A DNA stretch of 64,000 bases. It comes from Burkholderiaceae bacterium (GTDB lineage: Bacteria; Pseudomonadota; Gammaproteobacteria; Burkholderiales; Burkholderiaceae_D). The translations under genes were made by a program, and so were the position numbers. A model generated the notes under the pieces. It did no database searches and had not been told where the DNA came from. It saw nothing but the letters and a program-made list of their open reading frames with translations. Positions within the stretch are counted from its first letter, which is position 1. Each line of letters begins with the position of its first letter. The DNA lies in the NCBI GenBank assembly GCA_004298905.1, contig SCTK01000013.1, forward strand, positions 1 to 64,000, written 5' to 3'. This document shows positions 32,030 through 41,045 of this stretch, in pieces.

Positions 32030-32068
32030 AAAAAAGAAAAGGCTCTGTCCATAACGACAGAGCCTTTC
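32030..32068 (-). terminator. Terminator between rpmA and obgE
   Basis: Read on the minus strand, AAAGGCTCTGTC pairs with GACAGAGCCTTT around a 6-nt loop and is followed by TCTTTTTT. It lies just after rpmA and directly before obgE, so it likely reduces but does not abolish read-through to obgE-proB. Confidence 0.88.
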
Positions 32069-32087
32069 ATTCCAGAAAGACTGGATG

Positions 32088-32345
32088 TTACGCCGGAGTA
32101 ACGCTCACGGTGTGCTTCTTGAGTGCGCCCTTGGTGGTGAAACTCACCTTGCCATCGATCAGCGCAAACAGGGTATGGTCTTTGCCGATACCGACGTTGT
32201 CGCCAGCGTGGAACTTGGTGCCGCGCTGACGCACGATGATGCTGCCGGCATTGATCTGTTCACTGCCATAGACTTTGACGCCCAGACGTTTCGAGTGTGA
32301 ATCACGACCGTTTCGCGTAGAGCCGCCGCCTTTTTTCTGTGCCAT
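32088..32345 (-). CDS. rpmA: 50S ribosomal protein L27
   Basis: 85 residues, beginning [20 protein letters not shown], the conserved flexible N-terminus that reaches the peptidyl-transferase centre. [23 protein letters not shown] follows as in all L27. Paired with rplU 27 bp upstream, as nearly always. Confidence 0.98.
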   Translation of the reverse strand: MAQKKGGGSTRNGRDSHSKRLGVKVYGSEQINAGSIIVRQRGTKFHAGDNVGIGKDHTLFALIDGKVSFTTKGALKKHTVSVTPA

Positions 32346-32372
32346 GGTTTAACTCCTTCTCCGCCCGTTGGC

Positions 32373-32696
32373 TTAGGCGGTGATTGCCGCATTGATCACA
32401 TCAATACGCAATTCAGTGAAATTCTGACGATGACCTTGATGCTTCTGGTAATGCTTACGGCGACGCATTTTGAAAATGGTCACTTTGTCATGACGTCCTT
32501 GGGCGAGCACGGTTGCTTTGACAGTTGCACCCGCTACGAGAGGCGCGCCAACATTGAGTTGGTCGCCCTGGCCTACAGCCAGAACCTGATCGAGCGTGAT
32601 TTCCTGTCCAAGTTCCGCCGGTATCTGTTCTACCTTAATTTTCTCGCCAGCAGCAACTTTGTACTGTTTGCCACCAGTTTTTACGACCGCGTACAT
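32373..32696 (-). CDS. rplU: 50S ribosomal protein L21
   Basis: 107 residues, a few more than E. coli L21 (103). [20 protein letters not shown] at the start and [20 protein letters not shown] near the end are diagnostic. It binds 23S rRNA. First gene of rplU-rpmA-(terminator)-obgE-proB; its promoter should lie in 32697-32800, which I could not resolve. Confidence 0.98.
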   Translation of the reverse strand: MYAVVKTGGKQYKVAAGEKIKVEQIPAELGQEITLDQVLAVGQGDQLNVGAPLVAGATVKATVLAQGRHDKVTIFKMRRRKHYQKHQGHRQNFTELRIDVINAAITA

Positions 32697-32990
32697 GGAT
32701 AACCCCTTGAGGTTGGTTTAGGGAAACGCCTGATTTTACAGGGACTTAGGGTTTACAGCAAGCGCCCTGTCAACCCCCTCCCAAGACCGTGCGCCCTGCC
32801 AGCCTGCATCAGCCCTACCAGCGACAACGTATGTCAGCAAGGGGACTGTGAAATGCCTTGAGTTTTATGCGACGCCTGTGTAAGTTTCTCGTTCCACCCC
32901 CGACTATCACTGGAGCGTTCATGCAGTACCGGTTGGGACGGTTGTTGTTGGACGATCTTTTATTGTTTTTAATCCAAAAGGAGAAATACG

Positions 32991-33254
32991 ATGGACAAGC
33001 AAGTTCTGCTGCGTGGCGCGTTGGCTTCCGTGATTGCCCTGGGTCTGGCCGGTGCTTCTACCACTGCCATGGCGCAGGAAAAGGACAAATGCTACGGCGT
33101 GGCCAAAGCGGGCAAGAATGATTGCGCCAGCGCCAACGGCAGCCATTCCTGCGCAGGCCAGGCCAAGAAGGACAGTGACGCCAATGACTGGCTCTATGTC
33201 ACCAAAGGCACCTGCGAAAAAATGGGCGGCAAGCTCACCAAACCGGCGAAGTAA
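32991..33254 (+). CDS. Bufferin precursor peptide, DUF2282 (BufA1 type)
   Basis: 87 residues with a signal peptide ([19 protein letters not shown], cleavage near residue 28). The mature part has four Cys in the DUF2282 pattern: [26 protein letters not shown] and KGTCEKMGG. Known members are ribosomally made peptides whose core Cys are changed by a DUF692 (MNIO) enzyme and which then bind copper in the periplasm. GGAG lies upstream of the ATG. The maturation fusion (33327) and a DoxX gene follow on the same strand, the bufferin operon order. A hairpin at 33268 separates it from them. Confidence 0.87.
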   Translation: MDKQVLLRGALASVIALGLAGASTTAMAQEKDKCYGVAKAGKNDCASANGSHSCAGQAKKDSDANDWLYVTKGTCEKMGGKLTKPAK

Positions 33255-33267
33255 TCGCCTGCCAGAG

Positions 33268-33302
33268 AAAAAGCGGGGCCGGGCGACCGTCTCCGCTTTT
33301 TT
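33268..33302 (+). terminator. Hairpin terminator between bufferin precursor and maturase
   Basis: AAAAGCGG (33269-33276) pairs with CCGCTTTT (33293-33300), flanked by an A run and a T run. Its place between precursor and enzyme genes suggests partial termination, giving more precursor than enzyme message. Confidence 0.6.
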
Positions 33303-33326
33303 ATCGACCCGCACCGATCAACACCC

Positions 33327-35024
33327 ATGACACTTGCCCGCACCAGTACCGGCATTGGTCTGCGCCAGCCGCATTACAAAGCGGTGCTGGAGCAGCGGCC
33401 CGCGCTGGATTTCCTGGAAGTCCATAGCGAAAATTTCTTTCACGCGGGCGGCGCTTCACTGCATGTGCTGGAACGCGCGCGTGAAAACTACCCCATCAGC
33501 CTGCATGGTGTCGGGTTGTCACTGGCCTCGGCCGACACTTTGCGCACGGAACATCTGACCAAGCTGAAGCGGCTGGTCGATCATATCGAGCCCGCACTGG
33601 TTTCCGAACATCTGTGCTGGGGTGCGATCGGCGGTAAGCACTTCAACGACCTGCTGCCTTTCCCCTATACGCGTGAAGCGCTTGATTTGGTGTGCGAGCG
33701 CGTCAATCACGTGCAAGACACGTTGCAGCGGACAATCCTGATCGAGAATCTATCGGCCTATCTGCAATTTGCGCAGACTGAAATGGATGAGTTCACCTTT
33801 CTCGCGGAGCTGTCGCGCCGCACCGGCTGCGGCATTTTGCTCGACGTCAACAATCTCTATGTCAATGCCTGCAATTTCGATTACGACCCCTGGCCACTGA
33901 TCGAGACACTGCCGGTGGCGGCCATCGGCGAAATTCATCTGGCCGGGCATACACGCACGGCCGATTGCCTGATCGACACGCATAGCGATGTGGTGTGCGA
34001 TGCGGTGTGGGATTTATACCGGCGTGTGCTGAGCCATGTCGGCGCTGTGCCGACGCTGATTGAGTGGGATACGGATATTCCGGCGTTGGAGGTTTTGCTG
34101 GAGCAGGCCGGTATTGCCAGCACATTCTTGCAAGCGCCCTCACCCCTAGCCCCTCTCCGGCCTGCGGGAGAGGGGTTGGCAGGCACCTCTGCATTCCCCT
34201 CTCCCGCAGGCCGGAGAGGGGCTAGGGGTGAGGGCGCCAATAACTTGCACGGTACACAAACCATCTTTGGTGCGGCCTTGCTCAAAGCACAGAATGTCTC
34301 TGCCGCAACTGACTTGTTTTCCACCGAACCGGTCACCGCCATCGACCGCCTAGCGATCTATCGCGGCAATGTTGTCGCTGCTATCACCAAGGCCTTGCAG
34401 GGCGCTTATCCAGTGATCGAACAAATCGTCGGCACTGAATTTTTTGCCGCGCTGGCGCGGGCCTATTGGCTGGCGCATCCTTCAACCAGCGGCGATCTGC
34501 ATGACTACGGCGGCCACTTTGCTGACTTCGTTGCCACCTTCGAACACACGCAAAACCTACCGTATTTGCACGACGTGGCGCAACTCGAATGGGCGGTGCA
34601 GCGCGCTTATGGCGCGGCCGATCATGCGCCGCTCAGCGTGCTGGCGCTGGTCGAGGTATCGGCTGACACGGTGGACACGCTCCACGTTGACCTGCAAGCA
34701 GGCGCAGCGCTGATGTCGTCACGCTATCCGATTGCCGGCATCTGGCAACAACATCAAGCCGACTACACCGCTGAATTGAACATTGATCTTGCTCGCGCCG
34801 AAGCCGCACTGGTACACCGGCGCGGCGACCGCGTGCGGGTCACTGCATTAACTCCCGAACAATACGAATTGCTGCATCATCTGCATCAAGGCATGGACTT
34901 ACACAATGCCATCACCGCAACCCTGGAACACCACCCCGGCTGCGCCATCGATCAAACGCTGGCGCTGGCATTCCGGGAAGAACTGATTACTTCATTAAGG
35001 AGGACAGACCATGCAATCCTGTAA
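33327..35024 (+). CDS. BufB-BufC fusion: DUF692 (MNIO) enzyme joined to DUF2063 protein
   Basis: 565 residues. Residues 1-268 are a complete DUF692 TIM-barrel with the likely iron ligands in VHSENFFHAGG, SEHLCWGAIGG, IENLSAY, DVNNLYVNACNFDYDP, EIHLAGHT and TLIEWDTDIP. Residues 305-565 are a DUF2063 domain (FGAALLKAQN, RLAIYRGNVVAAITKAL, YPVIEQIVG). These are normally separate genes, bufB and bufC, whose products together modify Cys in the BufA peptide; BufC recruits the precursor. Here residues 270-304 are encoded by a 104-bp inverted pair of REP repeats (34134-34237), which keeps the frame open. No good start codon for a separate bufC is visible after the repeat. The doxX gene overlaps the stop by 14 bp. 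Confidence 0.85.
   Translation: MTLARTSTGIGLRQPHYKAVLEQRPALDFLEVHSENFFHAGGASLHVLERARENYPISLHGVGLSLASADTLRTEHLTKLKRLVDHIEPALVSEHLCWGAIGGKHFNDLLPFPYTREALDLVCERVNHVQDTLQRTILIENLSAYLQFAQTEMDEFTFLAELSRRTGCGILLDVNNLYVNACNFDYDPWPLIETLPVAAIGEIHLAGHTRTADCLIDTHSDVVCDAVWDLYRRVLSHVGAVPTLIEWDTDIPALEVLLEQAGIASTFLQAPSPLAPLRPAGEGLAGTSAFPSPAGRRGARGEGANNLHGTQTIFGAALLKAQNVSAATDLFSTEPVTAIDRLAIYRGNVVAAITKALQGAYPVIEQIVGTEFFAALARAYWLAHPSTSGDLHDYGGHFADFVATFEHTQNLPYLHDVAQLEWAVQRAYGAADHAPLSVLALVEVSADTVDTLHVDLQAGAALMSSRYPIAGIWQQHQADYTAELNIDLARAEAALVHRRGDRVRVTALTPEQYELLHHLHQGMDLHNAITATLEHHPGCAIDQTLALAFREELITSLRRTDHAIL
34134..34237. repeat. REP pair (BIME) inside the bufBC gene
   Basis: A perfect 42-bp inverted repeat, 34134-34175 and 34196-34237, with a 20-bp spacer. 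Each arm has GCGCCCTCACCCC, then a short stem made of CCCCTCTCC and GGGAGAGGGG around GGCCTGC. The same family occurs at 40923-41045 and 44795-44947, where it is intergenic. Here it is translated. Confidence 0.9.
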
Positions 35025-35496
35025 AGCTTTGTGCGACAAAGCGATGCGCTGGTGCCAATGTGGCCGCCATGCACTCGACACTTATCTGCAACCCGTGCTG
35101 TTGCTCGCCATCCGGCTTTATGTCGCGCGCGCATTTTTCATGTCCGGCCTAACCAAAGTCCACGACTGGAGTGCGACGCTGGCGCTGTTCCGCGACGAGT
35201 ATCACGTCCCCGTCCTGCCACCCGCGCTGGCCGCCGTGATGGGCGCAGGCGGCGAGTTGATCTTCTCCATCTTGCTGGCGTTCGGTTTATTCGGCCGCCT
35301 CGGCGCGCTGGGTCTGTTTTTCGTCAACCTCATGGCGGTGATTTCCTATCCGGCCTTGTTCGAGTTCGAATGTCCGGCAGCGATCAACGATCACTTCTAC
35401 TGGGGCGCGCTGTTGTTGGTAGTGCTGGCGTTTGGCAGCGGAAAATTGTCGGTCGATTTTTTTGCCTGCCGCAAGTGGGCTGACTGCAAGAAATAA
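35011..35496 (+). CDS. DoxX-family membrane protein of the bufferin operon
   Basis: 161 residues with four hydrophobic helices (about 28-45, 68-90, 95-115, 125-150), typical of DoxX. The N-terminus has three Cys (QSCKALCDKAMRWCQC). Strong AAGGAGG upstream inside the end of bufBC. DoxX members are the usual fourth gene (BufD) of bufferin operons; the role is unclear, perhaps in export or redox of the modified peptide. Converges on the MacB-type permease, 15 bp apart. Confidence 0.83.
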   Translation: MQSCKALCDKAMRWCQCGRHALDTYLQPVLLLAIRLYVARAFFMSGLTKVHDWSATLALFRDEYHVPVLPPALAAVMGAGGELIFSILLAFGLFGRLGALGLFFVNLMAVISYPALFEFECPAAINDHFYWGALLLVVLAFGSGKLSVDFFACRKWADCKK

Positions 35497-35511
35497 ACGT
35501 TGCTATTCGCG

Positions 35512-36744
35512 CTATTCGTAACGCAGGGCTTCGATCGGCAACAGCCGCGACGCCTTGCGCGCCGGGTAGTAACCGAAAAAGATGCCGATGCCGGCGGCAA
35601 AACCGATTGCCAGCACAATCGCCAGCGGCTCCAGTGCCGTAGGCCAGTCGGCCAGATACGCGACCAGCGCGGAACCACCCACGCCGAGTGCAATGCCGAC
35701 CAGCCCGCCGATCAGCGACAGTGTCGTCGCTTCCACCAGAAACTGTTGCAGGATGTCCCGCGCCCGCGCGCCCACCGCCATGCGCAGGCCAATCTCGCGC
35801 GTGCGCTCGGTCACCGACACCAGCATGATGTTCATGATGCCGATACCGCCCACCAGCAATGAAACCGAAGCCACTGCCGCCAGCAGCAGGGCCATCACGC
35901 GGCTGGACGCTTCCTGCGCTTGCAGCATTTCAGTCAGGTTGCGCAGCGTGATCGATTCTTCCGCGCCGTCCTGCACCTTGTGCCGTTGCCGCATCAGCGC
36001 ACGAATTTTTTCCTCGGCCGCTTTCATGTCTGCGCCCGCACGCGTCTTGATCAACAATGAATTCACCCGGCGCAACGAGCCCTGCTCGCTGCCCAGCACG
36101 CGATTGCGCGCAGTATTGATCGGCAGCAGAACAATATCGTCCTGATCCTGACCACTCATGCTTTGGCCTTTCGATTCCAGCACACCGACCACCAGGCACG
36201 GCACCCGGCGCACCCGGATCACCTGCCCCACTGGATCGGCGGTGCCGAACAACTGCTGCACCACAGACTGGCCCAGAATGACGATCTTCATTGCGCCACT
36301 CATATCGTTGTCGTCAAAGGCGCGGCCATTGCTGACATTCCACTCGCGCGCCTCGAAATAGTCCGGTGTGACCCCCTGAATCTGGGTCGACCAGTTCTGA
36401 TTGCCAACGACAATCTGTCCGCTGCCGCGCAGCGTCGGCGCCACCACCTGCACTTCCGGCACCTCACGCGCCACCGCCATGCCGTCGTCCTCGCTCAAGC
36501 GCTGCTGGGCACCCGTGCCCAGCCGCACCCCGCCGGCAGTGGTCGAGCCGGGCAGCATGATCATCAGATTGGAACCGAGGCTTTTGATCTGCTCTTCCAC
36601 CCGTGCCTGCGCGCCGTGGCCGATGGCAATCATGACGATCACCGCCGCCACGCCGATCACAATGCCGAGCATCGTCAGCGCCGAGCGCAGCTTGTTGATG
36701 CGCAAGGCATTGAGCGCGATACGCAGCGTCGCCAGTGCATTCAT
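35512..36744 (-). CDS. MacB-type ABC transporter permease
   Basis: 410 residues: N-terminal helix (RSALTMLGIVIGVAAVIVMIAIG), a large periplasmic MacB_PCD domain (about 50-250), then three C-terminal helices of the FtsX type (VASVSLLVGGIGIMNIMLVSVTERTREIGLRMAVGA). It is the membrane part of a tripartite efflux system; here permease and ATPase are separate genes, unlike E. coli MacB. Its start overlaps the ATPase stop by 4 bp. Substrate unknown; no TolC-like gene is nearby. Confidence 0.88.
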   Translation of the reverse strand: MNALATLRIALNALRINKLRSALTMLGIVIGVAAVIVMIAIGHGAQARVEEQIKSLGSNLMIMLPGSTTAGGVRLGTGAQQRLSEDDGMAVAREVPEVQVVAPTLRGSGQIVVGNQNWSTQIQGVTPDYFEAREWNVSNGRAFDDNDMSGAMKIVILGQSVVQQLFGTADPVGQVIRVRRVPCLVVGVLESKGQSMSGQDQDDIVLLPINTARNRVLGSEQGSLRRVNSLLIKTRAGADMKAAEEKIRALMRQRHKVQDGAEESITLRNLTEMLQAQEASSRVMALLLAAVASVSLLVGGIGIMNIMLVSVTERTREIGLRMAVGARARDILQQFLVEATTLSLIGGLVGIALGVGGSALVAYLADWPTALEPLAIVLAIGFAAGIGIFFGYYPARKASRLLPIEALRYE

Positions 36745-37505
36745 GCGGCCGCCTCGTCTTCTGCCAGCAGCGGCAACTGCGCCAGATCGTCGCGCGCATT
36801 GCGTGGGACGTTGGCGACGTCGCGCACGACAAGGCCATCGCGAAACTGAATGTTGCGGCCGGCATACGTGGCAATGTCAGCCTCGTGCGTCACCAGCACG
36901 ATGGTCATACCCTGCGCATTCAATTCCTGCAACAACGCCATCACTTCCAGGCTGGTGCGCGAATCGAGCGCACCGGTCGGCTCGTCGGCCAGAATCAGCA
37001 ACGGATCGTTGACCAGTGCCCGCGCGATCGCCACCCGCTGCTGCTGCCCGCCGGAGAGCTGCGACGGCAAGTGTTCCATACGCGCGCCCAGCCCCACCTG
37101 CTGCAAACGCTGTTGCGCGCGTCGCACGCGTTCTGCAACAGGAACGCTGCTGTACAGCAGCGGCAATTGGACATTGTCGAGCGCACTCGTACGTGGCAAG
37201 AGATTGAAATTCTGAAACACGAAGCCGATGCGCTGATTGCGCGTCGCCGCCAGTTGATCGCTGCTCTGCACCGCGACGTTTTCTTCAGCGAGCCAGTAAT
37301 CGCCGCGCGTGGCGCGGTCAAGACAGCCAAGCAGATTCATGAAGGTGGATTTGCCGGAACCCGATGGGCCCATCACCGCGACGAATTCGCCCGCCCGGAT
37401 CGACAGCGACACTTCGCGCAGCGCATGCACGCAAGTGCTGCCCATCACATAATCCTTGGCCAGGTGCTCGACCCGGATCAGCGCATTCGTGGCTTGTGTC
37501 GTCAT
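36741..37505 (-). CDS. MacB-type ABC transporter ATP-binding protein
   Basis: 254 residues with Walker [20 protein letters not shown] (about 47-65), Q-loop [11 protein letters not shown], signature [15 protein letters not shown], Walker [14 protein letters not shown] and the switch His in VLVTHE. It powers the adjacent permease. It overlaps the genes on both sides by 4 bp, so adaptor, ATPase and permease are one tight operon. Confidence 0.93.
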   Translation of the reverse strand: MTTQATNALIRVEHLAKDYVMGSTCVHALREVSLSIRAGEFVAVMGPSGSGKSTFMNLLGCLDRATRGDYWLAEENVAVQSSDQLAATRNQRIGFVFQNFNLLPRTSALDNVQLPLLYSSVPVAERVRRAQQRLQQVGLGARMEHLPSQLSGGQQQRVAIARALVNDPLLILADEPTGALDSRTSLEVMALLQELNAQGMTIVLVTHEADIATYAGRNIQFRDGLVVRDVANVPRNARDDLAQLPLLAEDEAAA

Positions 37506-38704
37506 AGCCCCAGACGTGGCCCACCGGGAGGCGGCGTTCCCTTGACATTGGGTGTCAGCAAGCCCGTCACGACAGTCATACCGGCCACCAACCCTTCGCC
37601 CTGAATTTCCGTCATGCTGCCGTCACTGATGCCCAATTGCACAGCGATCTCTCTGGGTTTGCCATTTTCCAGCACCGTCAGGCGTCCGCGGCTTTGCGCC
37701 GCTGCGCGATCGCGCATTCTTGGCGCAGCCTCGACATTTTTCGCCGCCAATCGGAAACGCAAGGCCGCATTCGGGACTTTCAAAACATTCTCGCGCTGAT
37801 CGGTCGTAATGCGCACATTGGCGGTCATGCCGGGCAGCAATTTCAACTCTTCATTGCGCGCAGCGATCACCACGATATAGGTGACGACATTCTGCACGCT
37901 CAGCGCCGCCTTGCGCACCTGCCGTACCCGGCCCTCATAACTGCGCCCCGGAAAAGCATCCACGGTGAACGTTGCGCTCTGACCTTCCTGCACCCGGCCG
38001 ACATCGGCTTCGTCGATGGAGGCTTCCACCTGCATATCGCGCAAATCCTTGGCGATGAAAAACAGTTCCGGCGCTTGCAGACTGGCCGCGACCGTCTGGC
38101 CGGGTTCGATATTTTTCTTGATCACCACGCCATCGACCGGCGCACTGATCACGGTATGCGCCAGATCGACGCGCGCCTGCGCCAATTGCGCCTCGGTCAC
38201 GGCCAATTGCGCCTTGGCGGATTCGACCACTGCCTGCTGCGCATCGGCGGTAGCCTTGGCTTTGTCGCGATCGGCCGCAGAAACGAAATTTTTCTCGAAC
38301 AGGGATTGGCGCTGATGATAGTCGCGCAGCGCTTCGGTCAGGTTCACCTGCTCGCGCAGCACCGCCGTGCGCGCGGCATAGACACTGGCTTCCGCCTGCC
38401 GCTTCTTGTATTCAAGGGTTTCCGGGTCGATGCGTGCGATCACCTGACCCTGCTTGACTGGGGTATTAAAGTCGACCAGCACTTCTTTCAACTGACCCGA
38501 GACTTGCGAACCCACCGATACCGAAACCACCGGATTGAGCGTGCCGGAAGCCGACACCACCGCCGCCAGATTGCCTTGTTCGATCGTAGCGCTGCGGTAT
38601 TGCACATCGGCCGCTCCGGCATGGCGGATCCAGTACAGCGTTGCAGCCACGGCAAGGACCAGCCCGAAGAACCAAAATATTTTCTTGTTTAGTTTGAATG
38701 TCAT
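37502..38704 (-). CDS. MacA-type periplasmic adaptor protein
   Basis: 400 residues. N-terminal membrane anchor (about 9-27, FWFFGLVLAVAATLYWI), a lipoyl/barrel-sandwich domain (VSVGSQVSGQLKEV...VKQGQVIARIDPE), a long coiled-coil hairpin (about 105-190), then beta-barrel and membrane-proximal domains (PGRSYEGRVRQV). It would link the MacB-like permease to an outer-membrane channel. First gene of the operon. Such systems export macrolides, peptides or siderophores; the cargo here is not evident. Confidence 0.9.
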   Translation of the reverse strand: MTFKLNKKIFWFFGLVLAVAATLYWIRHAGAADVQYRSATIEQGNLAAVVSASGTLNPVVSVSVGSQVSGQLKEVLVDFNTPVKQGQVIARIDPETLEYKKRQAEASVYAARTAVLREQVNLTEALRDYHQRQSLFEKNFVSAADRDKAKATADAQQAVVESAKAQLAVTEAQLAQARVDLAHTVISAPVDGVVIKKNIEPGQTVAASLQAPELFFIAKDLRDMQVEASIDEADVGRVQEGQSATFTVDAFPGRSYEGRVRQVRKAALSVQNVVTYIVVIAARNEELKLLPGMTANVRITTDQRENVLKVPNAALRFRLAAKNVEAAPRMRDRAAAQSRGRLTVLENGKPREIAVQLGISDGSMTEIQGEGLVAGMTVVTGLLTPNVKGTPPPGGPRLGL

Positions 38705-38808
38705 GCGGTGCCTGCGATAAGGTCTGCGGTGTCTGTTATGGGCGGGTCAATGCACAAACCACACCGAATGCAGGCGTATGACCACAGTAGACATTTTTTG
38801 GTTCAGGT

Positions 38809-40035
38809 TCAGCGTTGCTGGGTGTACATGTATTCGCGCGTCATCGGGAATGGGTTGTCCTCGCCCGCAATTCGTTTGCGCGCCTGTATCTGGTAGATAT
38901 TCATCCAGTCCTGCGCAAAGCCAAAGGCACAACCGGCCAGATAGACACGCCAGATGCGATAGCGCTGCTCGCCGACCAGTTCCACGGCACGGTTGGCATG
39001 CGCATCCAGCCGGCGCGACCAGTGCGCGAGGGTCTTGGCGTAATGCCGCCGCAGCGATTCGACATCGGTGATTTCCAGTCCCGCCGCATTCATTTCGCGC
39101 ATGACATACGAGATATGCGGCAGCTCGCCATCGGGAAACACATACCGATCAATGAACGCACCGGCTCCGGCACCCACTTCCCGGTGGCGCACGCTGTTGG
39201 AGGTGATGCCGTGCAACAGCATCGCGCCATCGTCCTTGAGCAACTCTTCCAGTGTGTTGAAATACAGCGGCAGATTCTTCAGCCCGACATGTTCGAACAT
39301 GCCGACGCTGGCAATCTTGTCGTAAGCGCCGTATTCGCGCATGGTGCGGTAGTCCTGCAAACGCACTTCGCAGCGCCCCTGCAAGCCCTGTTTGACGATC
39401 ATCTGCTGGCAGTAGTCGTACTGGTTCTGCGACAGCGTGATGCCCACCGCATGCGCGCCGCGCTCCGCCGCACGCAGGATCAAACCGCCCCAGCCACAAC
39501 CAACGTCGAGCAAACGATCCCCTTGTTTCAACTGCAGTTTGGTGAGGATGTAATCGAGCTTGTCCAGTTGCGCCTGCTCCAGCGTGGCGTCTTCGGTGCG
39601 GAAATAAGCGCAGGAATACACCATGCGCGCATCGAGGAATAGTCGGTAAAACTCGTTCGATGCATCGTAGTGATATTCAATCGCACGCTTGTCGCGCCGC
39701 CGCGTATGTGCCAACAGACGGCGCACCAAACCGGTCCGCCGTCCCTCCAGCGCCTCCAGCCGGTCCAGGCCCACCAGCTTGATGATGCAGGCAGTGATTT
39801 CCTCGATGTCGCCATGAAAATCCAGCGCATCTTCGACATACGCCCGGCCAATCCGATCGATTGAGGGCGACATCAAGGCCAACAGCGCACGCTTGCGCTT
39901 GAGGGTAACGGTGACACTGGGGTGCGGCGAGAATTTCACCGACGCCCCGGAAGGCAGTGTCACCTGCAACGGCAGCGGCGCTTTGAGCGCTGCTTTTTTT
40001 TTGCGCAACCGGCTCTCGAACAATTTCTCCAGCAT
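38809..40035 (-). CDS. cfa: Cyclopropane-fatty-acyl-phospholipid synthase
   Basis: 408 residues from the ATG at 40035. It adds a methylene group from SAM to unsaturated acyl chains of membrane lipids. An N-terminal lipid-binding part (1-110) precedes the methyltransferase: YHYDASNEFYRLFLD, SAM loop LLDVGCGWGGLILRAAERGA, IASVGMFEHVG and the C-terminal CAFGFAQDWMNIYQI. Downstream of tpiA on the same strand, 45 bp apart. Confidence 0.93.
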   Translation of the reverse strand: MLEKLFESRLRKKKAALKAPLPLQVTLPSGASVKFSPHPSVTVTLKRKRALLALMSPSIDRIGRAYVEDALDFHGDIEEITACIIKLVGLDRLEALEGRRTGLVRRLLAHTRRRDKRAIEYHYDASNEFYRLFLDARMVYSCAYFRTEDATLEQAQLDKLDYILTKLQLKQGDRLLDVGCGWGGLILRAAERGAHAVGITLSQNQYDYCQQMIVKQGLQGRCEVRLQDYRTMREYGAYDKIASVGMFEHVGLKNLPLYFNTLEELLKDDGAMLLHGITSNSVRHREVGAGAGAFIDRYVFPDGELPHISYVMREMNAAGLEITDVESLRRHYAKTLAHWSRRLDAHANRAVELVGEQRYRIWRVYLAGCAFGFAQDWMNIYQIQARKRIAGEDNPFPMTREYMYTQQR

Positions 40036-40080
40036 GTCCCCCCCACGCAAAATCGTTCACCGCATGCCTAACCCCTTACA

Positions 40081-40827
40081 TCAGGCGGCCTTGCAAATGG
40101 CCAGAAAATCTTCCGCCACCAGCGAAGCGCCGCCAATCAGGCCACCGTCGATATCCGGCATCGCCATCAATTCCTTGGCATTGCCCGGCTTCATGCTGCC
40201 GCCGTATTGAATGCGTACCTGCGCGGCAATATTTGCATCCTGCGCCGCCAGACGCTGACGAATGAAAGCATGCACGTCTTGTGCCTGTTGCGGCGTGGCG
40301 GTCTTGCCGGTGCCGATGGCCCACACGGGTTCATAGGCGATCACGATATTGGCAAACGCGGCAATGCCGGTGGCGGACAGTACGGCATCCAATTGTTCTG
40401 CCACCACGGTTTCGGTGCGGTTGGCTTCGCGCTCGGCCAGCGTCTCGCCGATGCACAAAATCGGCACCAGGCCGGCTTGCTGTGCGCGCACACATTTGCG
40501 CGCGATCTGCGCATCGGTTTCCCCGTACAAGGTGCGGCGCTCGGAGTGGCCAACGATGGCGTAAGTGCAACCGAACTCACGCAACATTTCGCCCGACACT
40601 TCGCCGGTGAAAGCGCCCGCCGTCTGTTCGCTAACGTTTTGCGCGCCCAGGGCAATCGCACTTCCCTGCAGCAATTGCTGTGCCTGCGCAAGATAAGGAT
40701 AGGGCACACAGACCGCCACGTCTGCGGGCAGATCTCCCGCCGCCTTCAACGCTGTCACCAAGGCCTGATTGGCCGCCAGGCCGCCGTTCATTTTCCAGTT
40801 ACCGGCAATGATTTTCTTTCTCGACAC
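40081..40827 (-). CDS. tpiA: Triosephosphate isomerase
   Basis: 248 residues. Complete TIM barrel: GNWKMNGG with the active-site Asn and Lys near residue 10, VGHSERR with the electrophile His, [16 protein letters not shown] with the catalytic Glu and loop 6, and [10 protein letters not shown] phosphate loop. Interconverts dihydroxyacetone phosphate and glyceraldehyde-3-phosphate. The secG and tRNA genes that often follow tpiA in proteobacteria are not here; cfa follows instead. Confidence 0.97.
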   Translation of the reverse strand: MSRKKIIAGNWKMNGGLAANQALVTALKAAGDLPADVAVCVPYPYLAQAQQLLQGSAIALGAQNVSEQTAGAFTGEVSGEMLREFGCTYAIVGHSERRTLYGETDAQIARKCVRAQQAGLVPILCIGETLAEREANRTETVVAEQLDAVLSATGIAAFANIVIAYEPVWAIGTGKTATPQQAQDVHAFIRQRLAAQDANIAAQVRIQYGGSMKPGNAKELMAMPDIDGGLIGGASLVAEDFLAICKAA

Positions 40828-40922
40828 AATGGACTCCTACAAGGAATTGCAAAGGACGCATTATTTCAGATATTTTCCCTCGCCCCACTTAGAGACTGTT
40901 GCGAAATTAATGTGCGGAATCT

Positions 40923-41045
40923 CCCCTCTCCCGCAGGCGGGAGAGGGGTAGGGGTGAGGGCGTATCCACCTTCGTGCCACAAAGAACAGGCACCCATGTT
41001 CGCCGCCCTCATCCCCAACCCTTCTCCCGCCTGCGGGAGAAGGGA
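40923..41045. repeat. Inverted REP pair between tpiA and the GGDEF gene
   Basis: Copy 1 (40923-40962) is CCCCTCTCCCGC/GCGGGAGAGGGG plus TAGGGGTGAGGGCG; copy 2 (41004-41045) is a less perfect inverted copy, CGCCCTCATCCCC then CTTCTCCCGC/GCGGGAGAAG. 41 bp separate them. Copy 2 supplies the last codons and stop of the GGDEF gene. Confidence 0.88.
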
